From Treponema sp. (lineage in GTDB: Bacteria; Spirochaetota; Spirochaetia; Treponematales; Breznakiellaceae): a stretch of DNA of 7,683 nucleotides. Of this stretch, positions 1 to 5,288 are shown in pieces. Position numbers and translations under genes: made by a program. The notes below the pieces were generated by a model that made no database searches, was not told the DNA's origin, and saw only the letters and a list, made by a program, of their open reading frames with translations. Where the stretch lies: NCBI GenBank assembly GCA_031255875.1, contig JAIRRR010000286.1:1-7683 (forward strand), in the 5' to 3' direction. The number at the start of each line of letters is the position of its first letter. Position 1 is the stretch's first letter.

Positions 1-5
1 AGGCT

Positions 6-34
6 TTGTATTTTCGGGCGCTCTGGTCTATCAT
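6..34 (+). promoter_or_regulatory. Possible sigma70-type promoter of pgi
   Basis: TTGTAT at 6-11 (4 of 6 matches to TTGACA) and TATCAT at 29-34 (5 of 6 matches to TATAAT) are separated by 17 bp. The predicted start near 41 would leave only about 11 nt before the pgi start codon, just enough to include the ribosome-binding site. That short leader, and the fact that the window begins here, make the call tentative; pgi could instead be read from upstream. The same -10 hexamer occurs in the better promoter at 7248-7276. Confidence 0.35.
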
Positions 35-51
35 TTAACCCGGAGGCTCCA

Positions 52-1626
52 ATGAACTATAACGATTTTGATAAAACCGCCGCTTACGGCAGGCTTTCCG
101 CCCTTGCCAGGACATGGAAATTCGATTTCGTGTCGAAGCTGGATGCCGCGAGGGTAAAGGCCTGCGTGGCCCCCATGGCGGGGGGGCTTTCGTATTCCTG
201 GGCCGCGAAAAGCATTGACGAAGATGTCCTGGCCCTGCTTCAGGCTGCGGCGGACGAGCAGGAACTGATAGGCAAGTACCAGGCCCTCCTGGACGGGGAG
301 ATTATCAATACCGGGGAGAACCGGAAAGTGCTCCACCAGCTTTTGCGGGGGCAGCTCGGGAAAGACGTTGTTTTCAAGGGAAAGAACCTGGGGGCCTTTT
401 ACCGGGCGGAACTGGATCGGTTTTCGGCCTTTGCGGACGATGCCCGCGCGGGGAGGATCGCGGGTTCTACCGGCAGGGCCTTTACCCGCGCGGTCCAGAT
501 AGGGATAGGCGGCTCGGATCTGGGGCCCCGCGCCCTGTACCTGGCGCTCGCGGCGGCGGGCGACAGGCCGAAGATCGAGGCCGCGTTCATCTCCAACGTG
601 GACCCGGACGACGCGTCGGCGGTCATTGCCGCGTCGCCCCTTGAGGAGACGGTTTTCATACTGGTTTCCAAGAGCGGCACCACCCAGGAAACCCTGGCGA
701 ACGAGCTTTTCGTCAAAGACAAGCTCAGAAAGGCGGGCCTCGATCCCTCGAAGCACCTGGTAGCGGTAACCAGCGAAACAAGCCCCCTGGCCCATAATCC
801 TGATTACCTCGATTCCTTCTATATTGACGATTTTATAGGCGGCCGGTATTCCTCGACCTCCGCAGTGGGCGGCGTTATCCTCTCCCTCGCGTTCGGGCCG
901 GAAGTGTTCCGCGAGCTGCTGGCCGGCGCCCACGAGGCGGACGCCCGGGCGCTGGAACCGGACATCAGGGCGAACGCCGCCCTGCTCGACGCGCTTGCCG
1001 GCGTCTGGGAGCGGGATTTCCTGGGCTATCCCTGCACGGCGATCCTGCCCTACAGCCAGGCCCTGTCCCGCTTCCCGGCCCATCTGCAGCAGCTTGACAT
1101 GGAGTCCAACGGCAAGCGGGTCAACCGCTTCGGCGTCCCGGTAAACTATCCCACCGGCCCCGTGGTTTTCGGCGAGCCGGGCACCAACGGCCAGCATTCC
1201 TTCTACCAGCTCCTCCACCAGGGCACGGACATTGTGCCGCTCCAGTTTGTCGGGTTTGCCGAAAGCCAGCGCGGCGACGATGTCGAGGTAGACGGCTCGG
1301 CGAGCCAGACCAAGCTCAGGGCAAACCTGGCGGCCCAGATCGTGGCTTTCGCGAAGGGCAAGAACGACGCCGACCGGAACAAGGAATTTCCGGGCGGACG
1401 CCCTTCGAGCCTCATCTACGGGAAGCGGCTGGGGCCGAAAGCCCTGGGCGCCCTTCTTGCCCACTTTGAAAACAAGGTTATGTTCCAGGGCTTTACGTGG
1501 AACCTCAACAGCTTTGACCAGGAAGGGGTGCAGCTCGGCAAGATTCTCGCCAGGAAAGTGCTGGCCGGGAACTCCGGCGATTCGGCCCTGGACGCCTACA
1601 GCGGGATCCTGAAAGCCGGGGAATAG
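52..1626 (+). CDS. pgi: Glucose-6-phosphate isomerase
   Basis: This cytoplasmic glycolytic enzyme interconverts glucose 6-phosphate and fructose 6-phosphate. The 524-residue product is close to the usual 440-550. It has the two SIS sugar-phosphate domains and the family landmarks in order: GENR at 88-91, GIGGSDLGP at 151-159, the phosphate-binding SKSGTT at 206-211, GGRYSS at 263-268, MESNGK at 350-355 with catalytic Glu351, GTNGQHSFYQ with catalytic His382, and FDQEGVQLGK ending in catalytic Lys497. These correspond by family knowledge to Glu355, His386 and Lys514 of the E. coli enzyme. The start ATG is fixed by GGAGG at 42-46, five bases upstream. One oddity is Gln494, where the family signature usually has Glu (GVELGK). 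It is followed by strong hairpins and a new promoter, so it is probably not co-transcribed with the hydrogenase genes. Confidence 0.97.
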   Translation: MNYNDFDKTAAYGRLSALARTWKFDFVSKLDAARVKACVAPMAGGLSYSWAAKSIDEDVLALLQAAADEQELIGKYQALLDGEIINTGENRKVLHQLLRGQLGKDVVFKGKNLGAFYRAELDRFSAFADDARAGRIAGSTGRAFTRAVQIGIGGSDLGPRALYLALAAAGDRPKIEAAFISNVDPDDASAVIAASPLEETVFILVSKSGTTQETLANELFVKDKLRKAGLDPSKHLVAVTSETSPLAHNPDYLDSFYIDDFIGGRYSSTSAVGGVILSLAFGPEVFRELLAGAHEADARALEPDIRANAALLDALAGVWERDFLGYPCTAILPYSQALSRFPAHLQQLDMESNGKRVNRFGVPVNYPTGPVVFGEPGTNGQHSFYQLLHQGTDIVPLQFVGFAESQRGDDVEVDGSASQTKLRANLAAQIVAFAKGKNDADRNKEFPGGRPSSLIYGKRLGPKALGALLAHFENKVMFQGFTWNLNSFDQEGVQLGKILARKVLAGNSGDSALDAYSGILKAGE

Positions 1627-1646
1627 GGGGAAATCCCCGGCACGGG

Positions 1647-1678
1647 CGGCGATCTTGCCGGGAACGGCATGATCGCCG
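1647..1678 (+). terminator. Strong stem-loop behind pgi (possible terminator or 3' end)
   Basis: An 8-bp stem (CGGCGATC at 1647-1654 with GATCGCCG at 1671-1678), one T-T mismatch, then a 5-bp stem (TGCCG with CGGCA) closed by a GGAA tetraloop of the GNRA class. It starts 21 nt after the pgi stop. There is no U-tract after it, so it is not a canonical intrinsic terminator. It may act as a U-poor terminator, a 3'-end stabiliser, or an intergenic repeat unit. Confidence 0.45.
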
Positions 1679-1719
1679 GCGGATTGGGCGGCCCGCAGGG
1701 CAATCTGCCCCTCCGCCGG
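1676..1719 (+). other. Second stem-loop overlapping the first
   Basis: CCGGCGGA at 1676-1683 pairs perfectly with TCCGCCGG at 1712-1719 (8 bp). The enclosed segment can form a further small hairpin, GGGCA at 1698-1702 with TGCCC at 1706-1710. Its left arm shares bases 1676-1678 with the right arm of the preceding stem-loop, so the two full structures exclude each other. It is followed by an A-rich, not T-rich, tract on this strand, so a terminator role is unproven. Confidence 0.4.
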
Positions 1720-1720
1720 A

Positions 1721-1744
1721 ATATCGATAAAAAAAGAACGATAT
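1721..1744. promoter_or_regulatory. Inverted repeat around an A-tract upstream of the hnd promoter
   Basis: ATATCG at 1721-1726 and CGATAT at 1739-1744 form a 6-bp inverted repeat with a 12-bp spacer containing a run of seven A (1729-1735). It ends six bases before the -35 hexamer of the hydrogenase promoter. That is where an activator site or an A-tract upstream element would lie. The regulator is unknown. Confidence 0.35.
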
Positions 1745-1750
1745 AGGCCC

Positions 1751-1778
1751 TTGACTATGGCGCCTGGCGGCTTATAAT
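1751..1778 (+). promoter_or_regulatory. sigma70-type promoter of the hydrogenase operon
   Basis: TTGACT at 1751-1756 (5 of 6) and a perfect TATAAT at 1773-1778 are separated by 16 bp. The predicted transcription start is near 1785. It is the only good promoter in the gap between pgi and hndA and points at hndA. Its quality suggests strong, largely housekeeping-sigma expression of the operon, modulated if at all by the flanking inverted repeats. Confidence 0.8.
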
Positions 1779-1787
1779 TAACGGTAT

Positions 1788-1801
1788 GGCATAAAAATGC
1801 C
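1788..1801. promoter_or_regulatory. Small operator-like inverted repeat at the hnd transcription start
   Basis: GGCAT at 1788-1792 and ATGCC at 1797-1801 flank AAAA, a perfect 5-bp inverted repeat a few bases downstream of the predicted transcription start. It could be a repressor half-site pair or a 5' stabilising hairpin of the leader. It is short enough to be chance, and it does not match the Rex or FNR consensus. Confidence 0.25.
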
Positions 1802-1859
1802 CCGGAAACGCGACGGTTTTGGGGGCGCTGAGTTGCTAAAATTTTTATCTTATACGGAC

Positions 1860-1864
1860 GGAGG
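1860..1864 (+). promoter_or_regulatory. Ribosome-binding site fixing the hndA start
   Basis: GGAGG lies four bases before the ATG at 1869. The in-frame upstream ATG at 1797 has no such site and lies only about 12 nt after the predicted transcription start. The shorter protein also matches the family length, so 1869 is preferred. Confidence 0.85.
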
Positions 1865-1868
1865 CGCT

Positions 1869-2378
1869 ATGGTATCGGCAAGAGAGGCGGAGGCAGGGCA
1901 TACGGAGCCGAGGGACATCGATTTTCCTGAAAATTTGTCCGCTTTTATCACCGAATGGAAGAGCAAGCCGGGCAGCCTGATCATGATTCTGCACAAAACC
2001 CAGGAAACATTCGGCTATATCCCCCGGGCGGCGGCGGAAAAGATCGCGCTGATCACAAAGATCCCGCTGGCCCGTATCTACGGGGTTATCACCTTTTATC
2101 ATTTTTTCAAAACAACCAAGCCGGGAAAGTACAAGATATCGGTCTGCCTGGGGACGGCCTGCTACCTTAAAGGCGGGCAGGACCTCATCGACGAGGCCCG
2201 GAGCCTTCTGGGAATCGGCGAGGGGGGCGTCACCGAAGACGGGCTTTTCTCCATCGATCCGGTGCGCTGCGTGGGCTGCTGCGGCCTCGCCCCGGTAGTT
2301 ACCGTGGGTAACGACACCTACGGAAAGGTGACGAAGGAACAGCTCCCGGAAATTATCGCGAAGTACAAAAACCTTTAA
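1869..2378 (+). CDS. hndA: [FeFe] hydrogenase subunit HndA, NuoE-like [2Fe-2S] protein
   Basis: This is the 24-kDa-type (NuoE/HydC-like) subunit of a cytoplasmic NAD(P)-linked hydrogenase. It carries one [2Fe-2S] cluster and works beside the flavoprotein HndC. The 169-residue product has an N-terminal helical domain (about 20-85) and a C-terminal thioredoxin-fold ferredoxin domain. The cluster ligands are visible as Cys93-x4-Cys98 (CLGTAC) and Cys134-x3-Cys138 (CVGCC), the standard spacing. The YGVITFYHFF block at 71-80 is typical of the family. It is the first gene of the operon, and four bases separate its stop from the next gene. The operon type favours HndA over a complex I NuoE: no membrane subunits follow, while an [FeFe] catalytic subunit does. 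Confidence 0.95.
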   Translation: MVSAREAEAGHTEPRDIDFPENLSAFITEWKSKPGSLIMILHKTQETFGYIPRAAAEKIALITKIPLARIYGVITFYHFFKTTKPGKYKISVCLGTACYLKGGQDLIDEARSLLGIGEGGVTEDGLFSIDPVRCVGCCGLAPVVTVGNDTYGKVTKEQLPEIIAKYKNL

Positions 2379-2382
2379 CCTT

Positions 2383-2943
2383 ATGGGACATAGTTGCCTG
2401 GGCGACATTGTTATTGACATTGCCCAGAACGCGGCCGGTTCCGGCGCGGATCTCCTGGAGCTTGAAATCGACGGAAGGGGGGGCTTCGGTTTTACCGTCC
2501 GCGACAACGGCAGGGGCATTGCGCCTGAACGGCTCGGGCGCGTAAGGCGCGGCGCGGCGGATTACGCGAAGGGCGCGCCCCTTCCCGCGGCGGCCGGGGG
2601 CAGGGGCATTCCCTTTATGGCCCGCGCCGCCGAAGAATCGGGCGGGAGCTGGGAGCTGGATTCCGAAGCAGGGAGGGGGACCAGGGTGAGCGCGCGCTTC
2701 GGCGCCATGGGCGCCCCGGCCCGGCCGCAGGGCCTGCCTGCCGGGGATATCCCCGGAACGCTGAGGACCGTGCTGCTGTTTGACGGCCCGGCGGAAGTGG
2801 CGATCAAACGCATCAGGGGGGATGGGACTTCCTATGAGTTTCGGAAAACAGAACTGACACGCATGCTGGGGGAGCCGGGAAGGGCGCGGGCGCTGATCCT
2901 GCTGGACCGGTATTTGAGAGAGCTTGAAGGGGCCTCCGGCTAA
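2383..2943 (+). CDS. Small GHKL-fold ATPase (HATPase_c) of the hydrogenase operon
   Basis: The 186-residue protein has a Bergerat-type ATP-binding fold. It shows an N-box-like DIAQNA with Asn16, a G1 box DNGRG at 41-45, a glycine-rich G2-like GGRGIPFM at 72-79, and GRGT at 97-100. There is no phospho-accepting His domain, receiver, sensor or membrane segment, so it is not an ordinary sensor kinase. A second part (about 120-186) is a separate small domain whose exact role I cannot name. From memory, similar ATPases sit inside hydrogenase operons of acetogens and thermophilic clostridia. The ATG at 2383 lies four bases after hndA and has no Shine-Dalgarno sequence, so it is probably translated by coupling to hndA. 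That start puts the N-box at the normal distance from the N-terminus. A role as an anti-sigma-like (RsbW-type) kinase, an assembly ATPase or an activity regulator is inference. Confidence 0.85.
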   Translation: MGHSCLGDIVIDIAQNAAGSGADLLELEIDGRGGFGFTVRDNGRGIAPERLGRVRRGAADYAKGAPLPAAAGGRGIPFMARAAEESGGSWELDSEAGRGTRVSARFGAMGAPARPQGLPAGDIPGTLRTVLLFDGPAEVAIKRIRGDGTSYEFRKTELTRMLGEPGRARALILLDRYLRELEGASG

Positions 2944-3006
2944 ACGCGGACTGAACCGATGCCGGCCGGCGTTTTTCGGGGGCCGTCTTAAATTTTCAAT
3001 GGAGAG

Positions 3007-3011
3007 AGGAG
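3007..3011 (+). promoter_or_regulatory. Ribosome-binding site fixing the hndB start
   Basis: AGGAG within the purine-rich run 3001-3012 lies five bases before the ATG at 3017. Two in-frame upstream ATGs (2924, inside the preceding gene, and 2999, overlapping this purine run) lack a comparable site and would add residues unlike the family. Confidence 0.85.
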
Positions 3012-3016
3012 AAATT

Positions 3017-3400
3017 ATGGCAAGACTGAGCTTGGAGGAGCTAAGAAAGCTGCGGGAATCCAAAAAGAGAGAGATGCGCAGGAGGGACTCGGCGGGCAAG
3101 GACATCAGGATTATTGTGGGCATGGGCACCTGCGGCATAGCGGCGGGTGCGAAAAACACCCTGGACAGTTTTATCGAGGCCCTGGACGGCGACGAGCTTG
3201 CGGATACCGTGATGATCAGCCAGACGGGCTGCATGGGTTACTGCAATTCCGAACCCACGGTAGAAGTGGTAGTACCGGGGATGCCCAGGGTGCTGTACGG
3301 CAAGGTTGACGCCGACGCCGCCCGGGACATTGTCAGAACGCATTTAAAAGGCCGGGAACTGGTAAAAGACCGCGTCCTGGACGGCGCCGTAGCGGGCTAG
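3017..3400 (+). CDS. hndB: [FeFe] hydrogenase subunit HndB, thioredoxin-like ferredoxin fold
   Basis: The 127-residue product matches HndB in size and layout. A charged N-terminal helix (MARLSLEELRKLRESKK) is followed by a thioredoxin-like [2Fe-2S] ferredoxin domain with GMGTCGIAAGA around Cys39 and TGCMGYC with Cys72 and Cys76. Only three cysteines are present. The position where a four-Cys domain has its second ligand (C-x4-C) is Gly44. The GTCGIAAG block is, as far as I recall, normal for HndB, so this is a family trait rather than damage. It may bind a cluster unusually or act structurally. It is the third gene of the operon, 73 nt after the ATPase gene and 8 nt before hndC. The acidic-to-neutral C-terminal tail after about residue 110 has no motif I recognise. 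Confidence 0.9.
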   Translation: MARLSLEELRKLRESKKREMRRRDSAGKDIRIIVGMGTCGIAAGAKNTLDSFIEALDGDELADTVMISQTGCMGYCNSEPTVEVVVPGMPRVLYGKVDADAARDIVRTHLKGRELVKDRVLDGAVAG

Positions 3401-3408
3401 GGGGCGGT

Positions 3409-5202
3409 ATGAGGTTAAATCATTATATACTAACATGCGGCGGGACCGCCTGCGAATCCAACAAGGGAGACGAGATCTACAGGCAGCTCGTCGAAGAGGC
3501 GAAAAAGCAGGGGGCCGGGGACCAGGTCCAAATAGTAAAAACCGGCTGCTTCGGCTTCTGCGAAAAGGGGCCTATAGTAAAAGTGCTGCCCGAAGGCTCT
3601 TTCTACGTCGAGGTAAAACCGGAAGACGCCGGGGATATAATCGCGGAACAGATAGTCAAGGGCCGGGAAGTGCCCAGGCTCCTCTACAAAAAAGAGGGCG
3701 GGGAAAAGAAGAAGATCGCCTCGGAGGAAAACATCGAATTCTACCGGAAACAGGTCCGGGTAGTTTTGCGGAACTGCGGGTTCATCGACCCGGAGAACAT
3801 CGACGAGTATATCGCCCGCGACGGGTACGTCGGCCTTGAGAAGGCCCTGTTCCAAATGAGCGCCGAGGACGTTATCAACGAACTGAAAACGTCCGGCCTG
3901 CGCGGGCGGGGGGGCGCGGGCTTCCCCACCTGGATCAAGTGGGATACCACCCGCAAGGCGCAGAACGACGTAAAGTACGTGGTCTGCAACGCCGACGAGG
4001 GGGACCCCGGCGCCTACATGGACAGGTCCACCATCGAGGGGGACCCCCACTCGATCATCGAGGCCATGATCATCTGCGGGAAGACTATCGGCGCGCGCCA
4101 GGGGTACGTCTATATCCGGGCCGAGTACCCCCTCGCCGTACGCAGGCTGGAAATCGCCCTGAACCAGGCCCGGGGCTACGGCCTCCTGGGCAAGGACATC
4201 CTGGGTTCGGGCTTTGACTTTGATATCGAGATACGCCTGGGCGCCGGCGCCTTTGTGTGCGGCGAGGAGACGGCGCTTCTCAAATCCCTGGAAGGCAGCC
4301 GGGGCATGCCGGTCCCCAAGCCCCCCTTCCCGGCGATTAGCGGGCTGTGGGGCAAGCCGACGGTGATCAACAACGTGGAAACCCTGGCGAATATCCCCGT
4401 GGTGATGACCCGGGGCGGCGCGGCCCTCGCGAAGTTGGGGACCGAAAAATCAAAAGGCACTAAAGTTTTCGCGCTTACCGGCAAGGTACAGAATTCCGGG
4501 CTGGTCGAAGTGCCCATGGGCACCACCCTGAGGGAGATCGTCTTCGACATCGGGGGCGGCATCAAGAACGGCAGGAAATTCAAGGGCGTCCAGACCGGCG
4601 GCCCTTCGGGGGGCATACTGACCGAAAAAGCCCTGGACACGCCCATCGATTACGAAAGCCTTACCGCCATGGGTTCCATGATGGGCTCCGGGGGCATGAT
4701 CGTCATGGACGAGGATGACTGCGTGGTCGATGTCGCGCGCTTCTACATGGATTTCTGCGTGGATGAATCCTGCGGGAAATGCTCGCCGTGCAGAATCGGG
4801 ACTTCCCAGATACTCGCCATTCTGGAAAAGATCGCCCGGGGCAACGGCGAAGAGGAAGACCTGGTCAAACTGGAATCAATCGGCAAGGCCATGACCAAGG
4901 CCTCGCTCTGCATGCTCGGCGGCTCGGCGGCGAATCCCACGCTTTCCACGGTCAGGAATTTCCGCGACGAATACCTGGAACATATCCACGACAAGAAATG
5001 CCGGGCCGGGAAATGCAAGCATCTTTTGCGCTTTGAAATCGATCCCGAAAAGTGCATAGGCTGCGGCCTCTGCGCCCGGCGCTGCCCGGTCGGCTGCATC
5101 ACGGGCGAAAAGCGCCAGCCGCATACGATTGATCAGGGCAAGTGCATCAAGTGCGGCGAGTGTTACAAGAACTGCAAATTCGCCGCGATCAACAAAACAT
5201 AA
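3409..5202 (+). CDS. hndC: [FeFe] hydrogenase subunit HndC, NuoF-like FMN/NAD(P)-binding flavoprotein
   Basis: This is the diaphorase subunit, where NAD(P)H meets FMN and, in bifurcating enzymes, where electrons are thought to split. The 597 residues hold an N-terminal thioredoxin-like [2Fe-2S] domain (Cys10-x4-Cys15, Cys47-x3-Cys51). The NuoF core follows, with GLRGRGGAGFPTW at 163-175 and NADEGDPGAYMDR at 194-206 for FMN/nucleotide, then GAGAFVCGEETAL at 278-290. A [4Fe-4S] site is formed by Cys455, Cys458, Cys461 and Cys501. The C-terminus carries two ferredoxin-type [4Fe-4S] motifs (Cys549/552/555/559 and Cys579/582/585/589). The length and three-part build match HndC/HydB, not the shorter complex I NuoF. 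The start lies 8 nt after hndB with only a weak G-rich ribosome-binding stretch (3400-3407), which suggests coupled translation. An 86-nt gap with a hairpin separates it from hndD. Confidence 0.96.
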   Translation: MRLNHYILTCGGTACESNKGDEIYRQLVEEAKKQGAGDQVQIVKTGCFGFCEKGPIVKVLPEGSFYVEVKPEDAGDIIAEQIVKGREVPRLLYKKEGGEKKKIASEENIEFYRKQVRVVLRNCGFIDPENIDEYIARDGYVGLEKALFQMSAEDVINELKTSGLRGRGGAGFPTWIKWDTTRKAQNDVKYVVCNADEGDPGAYMDRSTIEGDPHSIIEAMIICGKTIGARQGYVYIRAEYPLAVRRLEIALNQARGYGLLGKDILGSGFDFDIEIRLGAGAFVCGEETALLKSLEGSRGMPVPKPPFPAISGLWGKPTVINNVETLANIPVVMTRGGAALAKLGTEKSKGTKVFALTGKVQNSGLVEVPMGTTLREIVFDIGGGIKNGRKFKGVQTGGPSGGILTEKALDTPIDYESLTAMGSMMGSGGMIVMDEDDCVVDVARFYMDFCVDESCGKCSPCRIGTSQILAILEKIARGNGEEEDLVKLESIGKAMTKASLCMLGGSAANPTLSTVRNFRDEYLEHIHDKKCRAGKCKHLLRFEIDPEKCIGCGLCARRCPVGCITGEKRQPHTIDQGKCIKCGECYKNCKFAAINKT

Positions 5203-5252
5203 GCGGCGGGAAAAACCGTGGACGCGAGGCGTTCATGCCCGATTTAACGCAG

Positions 5253-5270
5253 GCGGCGGCGCGCCGCCGC
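5253..5270 (+). terminator. Terminator-like GC palindrome between hndC and hndD
   Basis: A perfect 18-nt palindrome forms a stem of GCGGCGG with CCGCCGC around a CGCG loop, followed at once by TTTTAT. The shape is that of an intrinsic terminator. It lies inside the operon, 50 nt after the hndC stop and 6 nt before the hndD ribosome-binding site. It could attenuate read-through into hndD, mark an RNA processing site, or hinder ribosome access. The hndC stop is followed by another GCGGCGG copy (5203-5209) that could pair with the same right arm. Confidence 0.5.
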
Positions 5271-5276
5271 TTTTAT

Positions 5277-5281
5277 AGGAG
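5277..5281 (+). promoter_or_regulatory. Ribosome-binding site fixing the hndD start
   Basis: AGGAG lies seven bases before the ATG at 5289. The same open frame extends back to an ATG at 5142 inside hndC, but that region has no such site and would add 49 residues absent from the family. Confidence 0.85.
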
Positions 5282-5288
5282 CGAACTT

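Noticed and set aside
31..1464. Long minus-strand open frame (477 codons) opposite pgi
   Set aside because: It lies wholly antisense to a clear PGI gene, has no recognisable domain and no promoter or ribosome-binding site, and is expected from high GC at third codon positions. Other long minus-strand frames opposite hndA-hndD (for example 2353-3234, 3430-4050, 5244-5957, 6351-7031) were rejected for the same reason.
1797..1868. N-terminal extension of HndA from ATG 1797
   Set aside because: It has no ribosome-binding site, begins about 12 nt after the predicted transcription start, and adds 24 residues not typical of the family. GGAGG supports 1869.
2963..2996. Possible terminator between the ATPase gene and hndB (CGGCC / GGCCG with a T-rich tail)
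   Set aside because: The stem is only 5 bp with a 13-nt loop, and the tail is interrupted by A. It is too weak to claim, though it could be an RNA processing site.
2924..3016. N-terminal extension of HndB from ATG 2924 or 2999
   Set aside because: The 2924 start overlaps the end of the ATPase gene. Neither start has a good ribosome-binding site, whereas AGGAG sits correctly before 3017.
1869..5202. Reading hndA and hndC as complex I genes nuoE and nuoF
   Set aside because: HndC carries an extra N-terminal [2Fe-2S] domain and two C-terminal [4Fe-4S] motifs. An [FeFe] hydrogenase catalytic subunit follows, and no membrane subunits are present.
5142..5288. N-terminal extension of HndD from ATG 5142
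   Set aside because: It overlaps the conserved second [4Fe-4S] motif region of HndC and crosses the hairpin. HndD normally begins just before the [2Fe-2S] domain, as from 5289.
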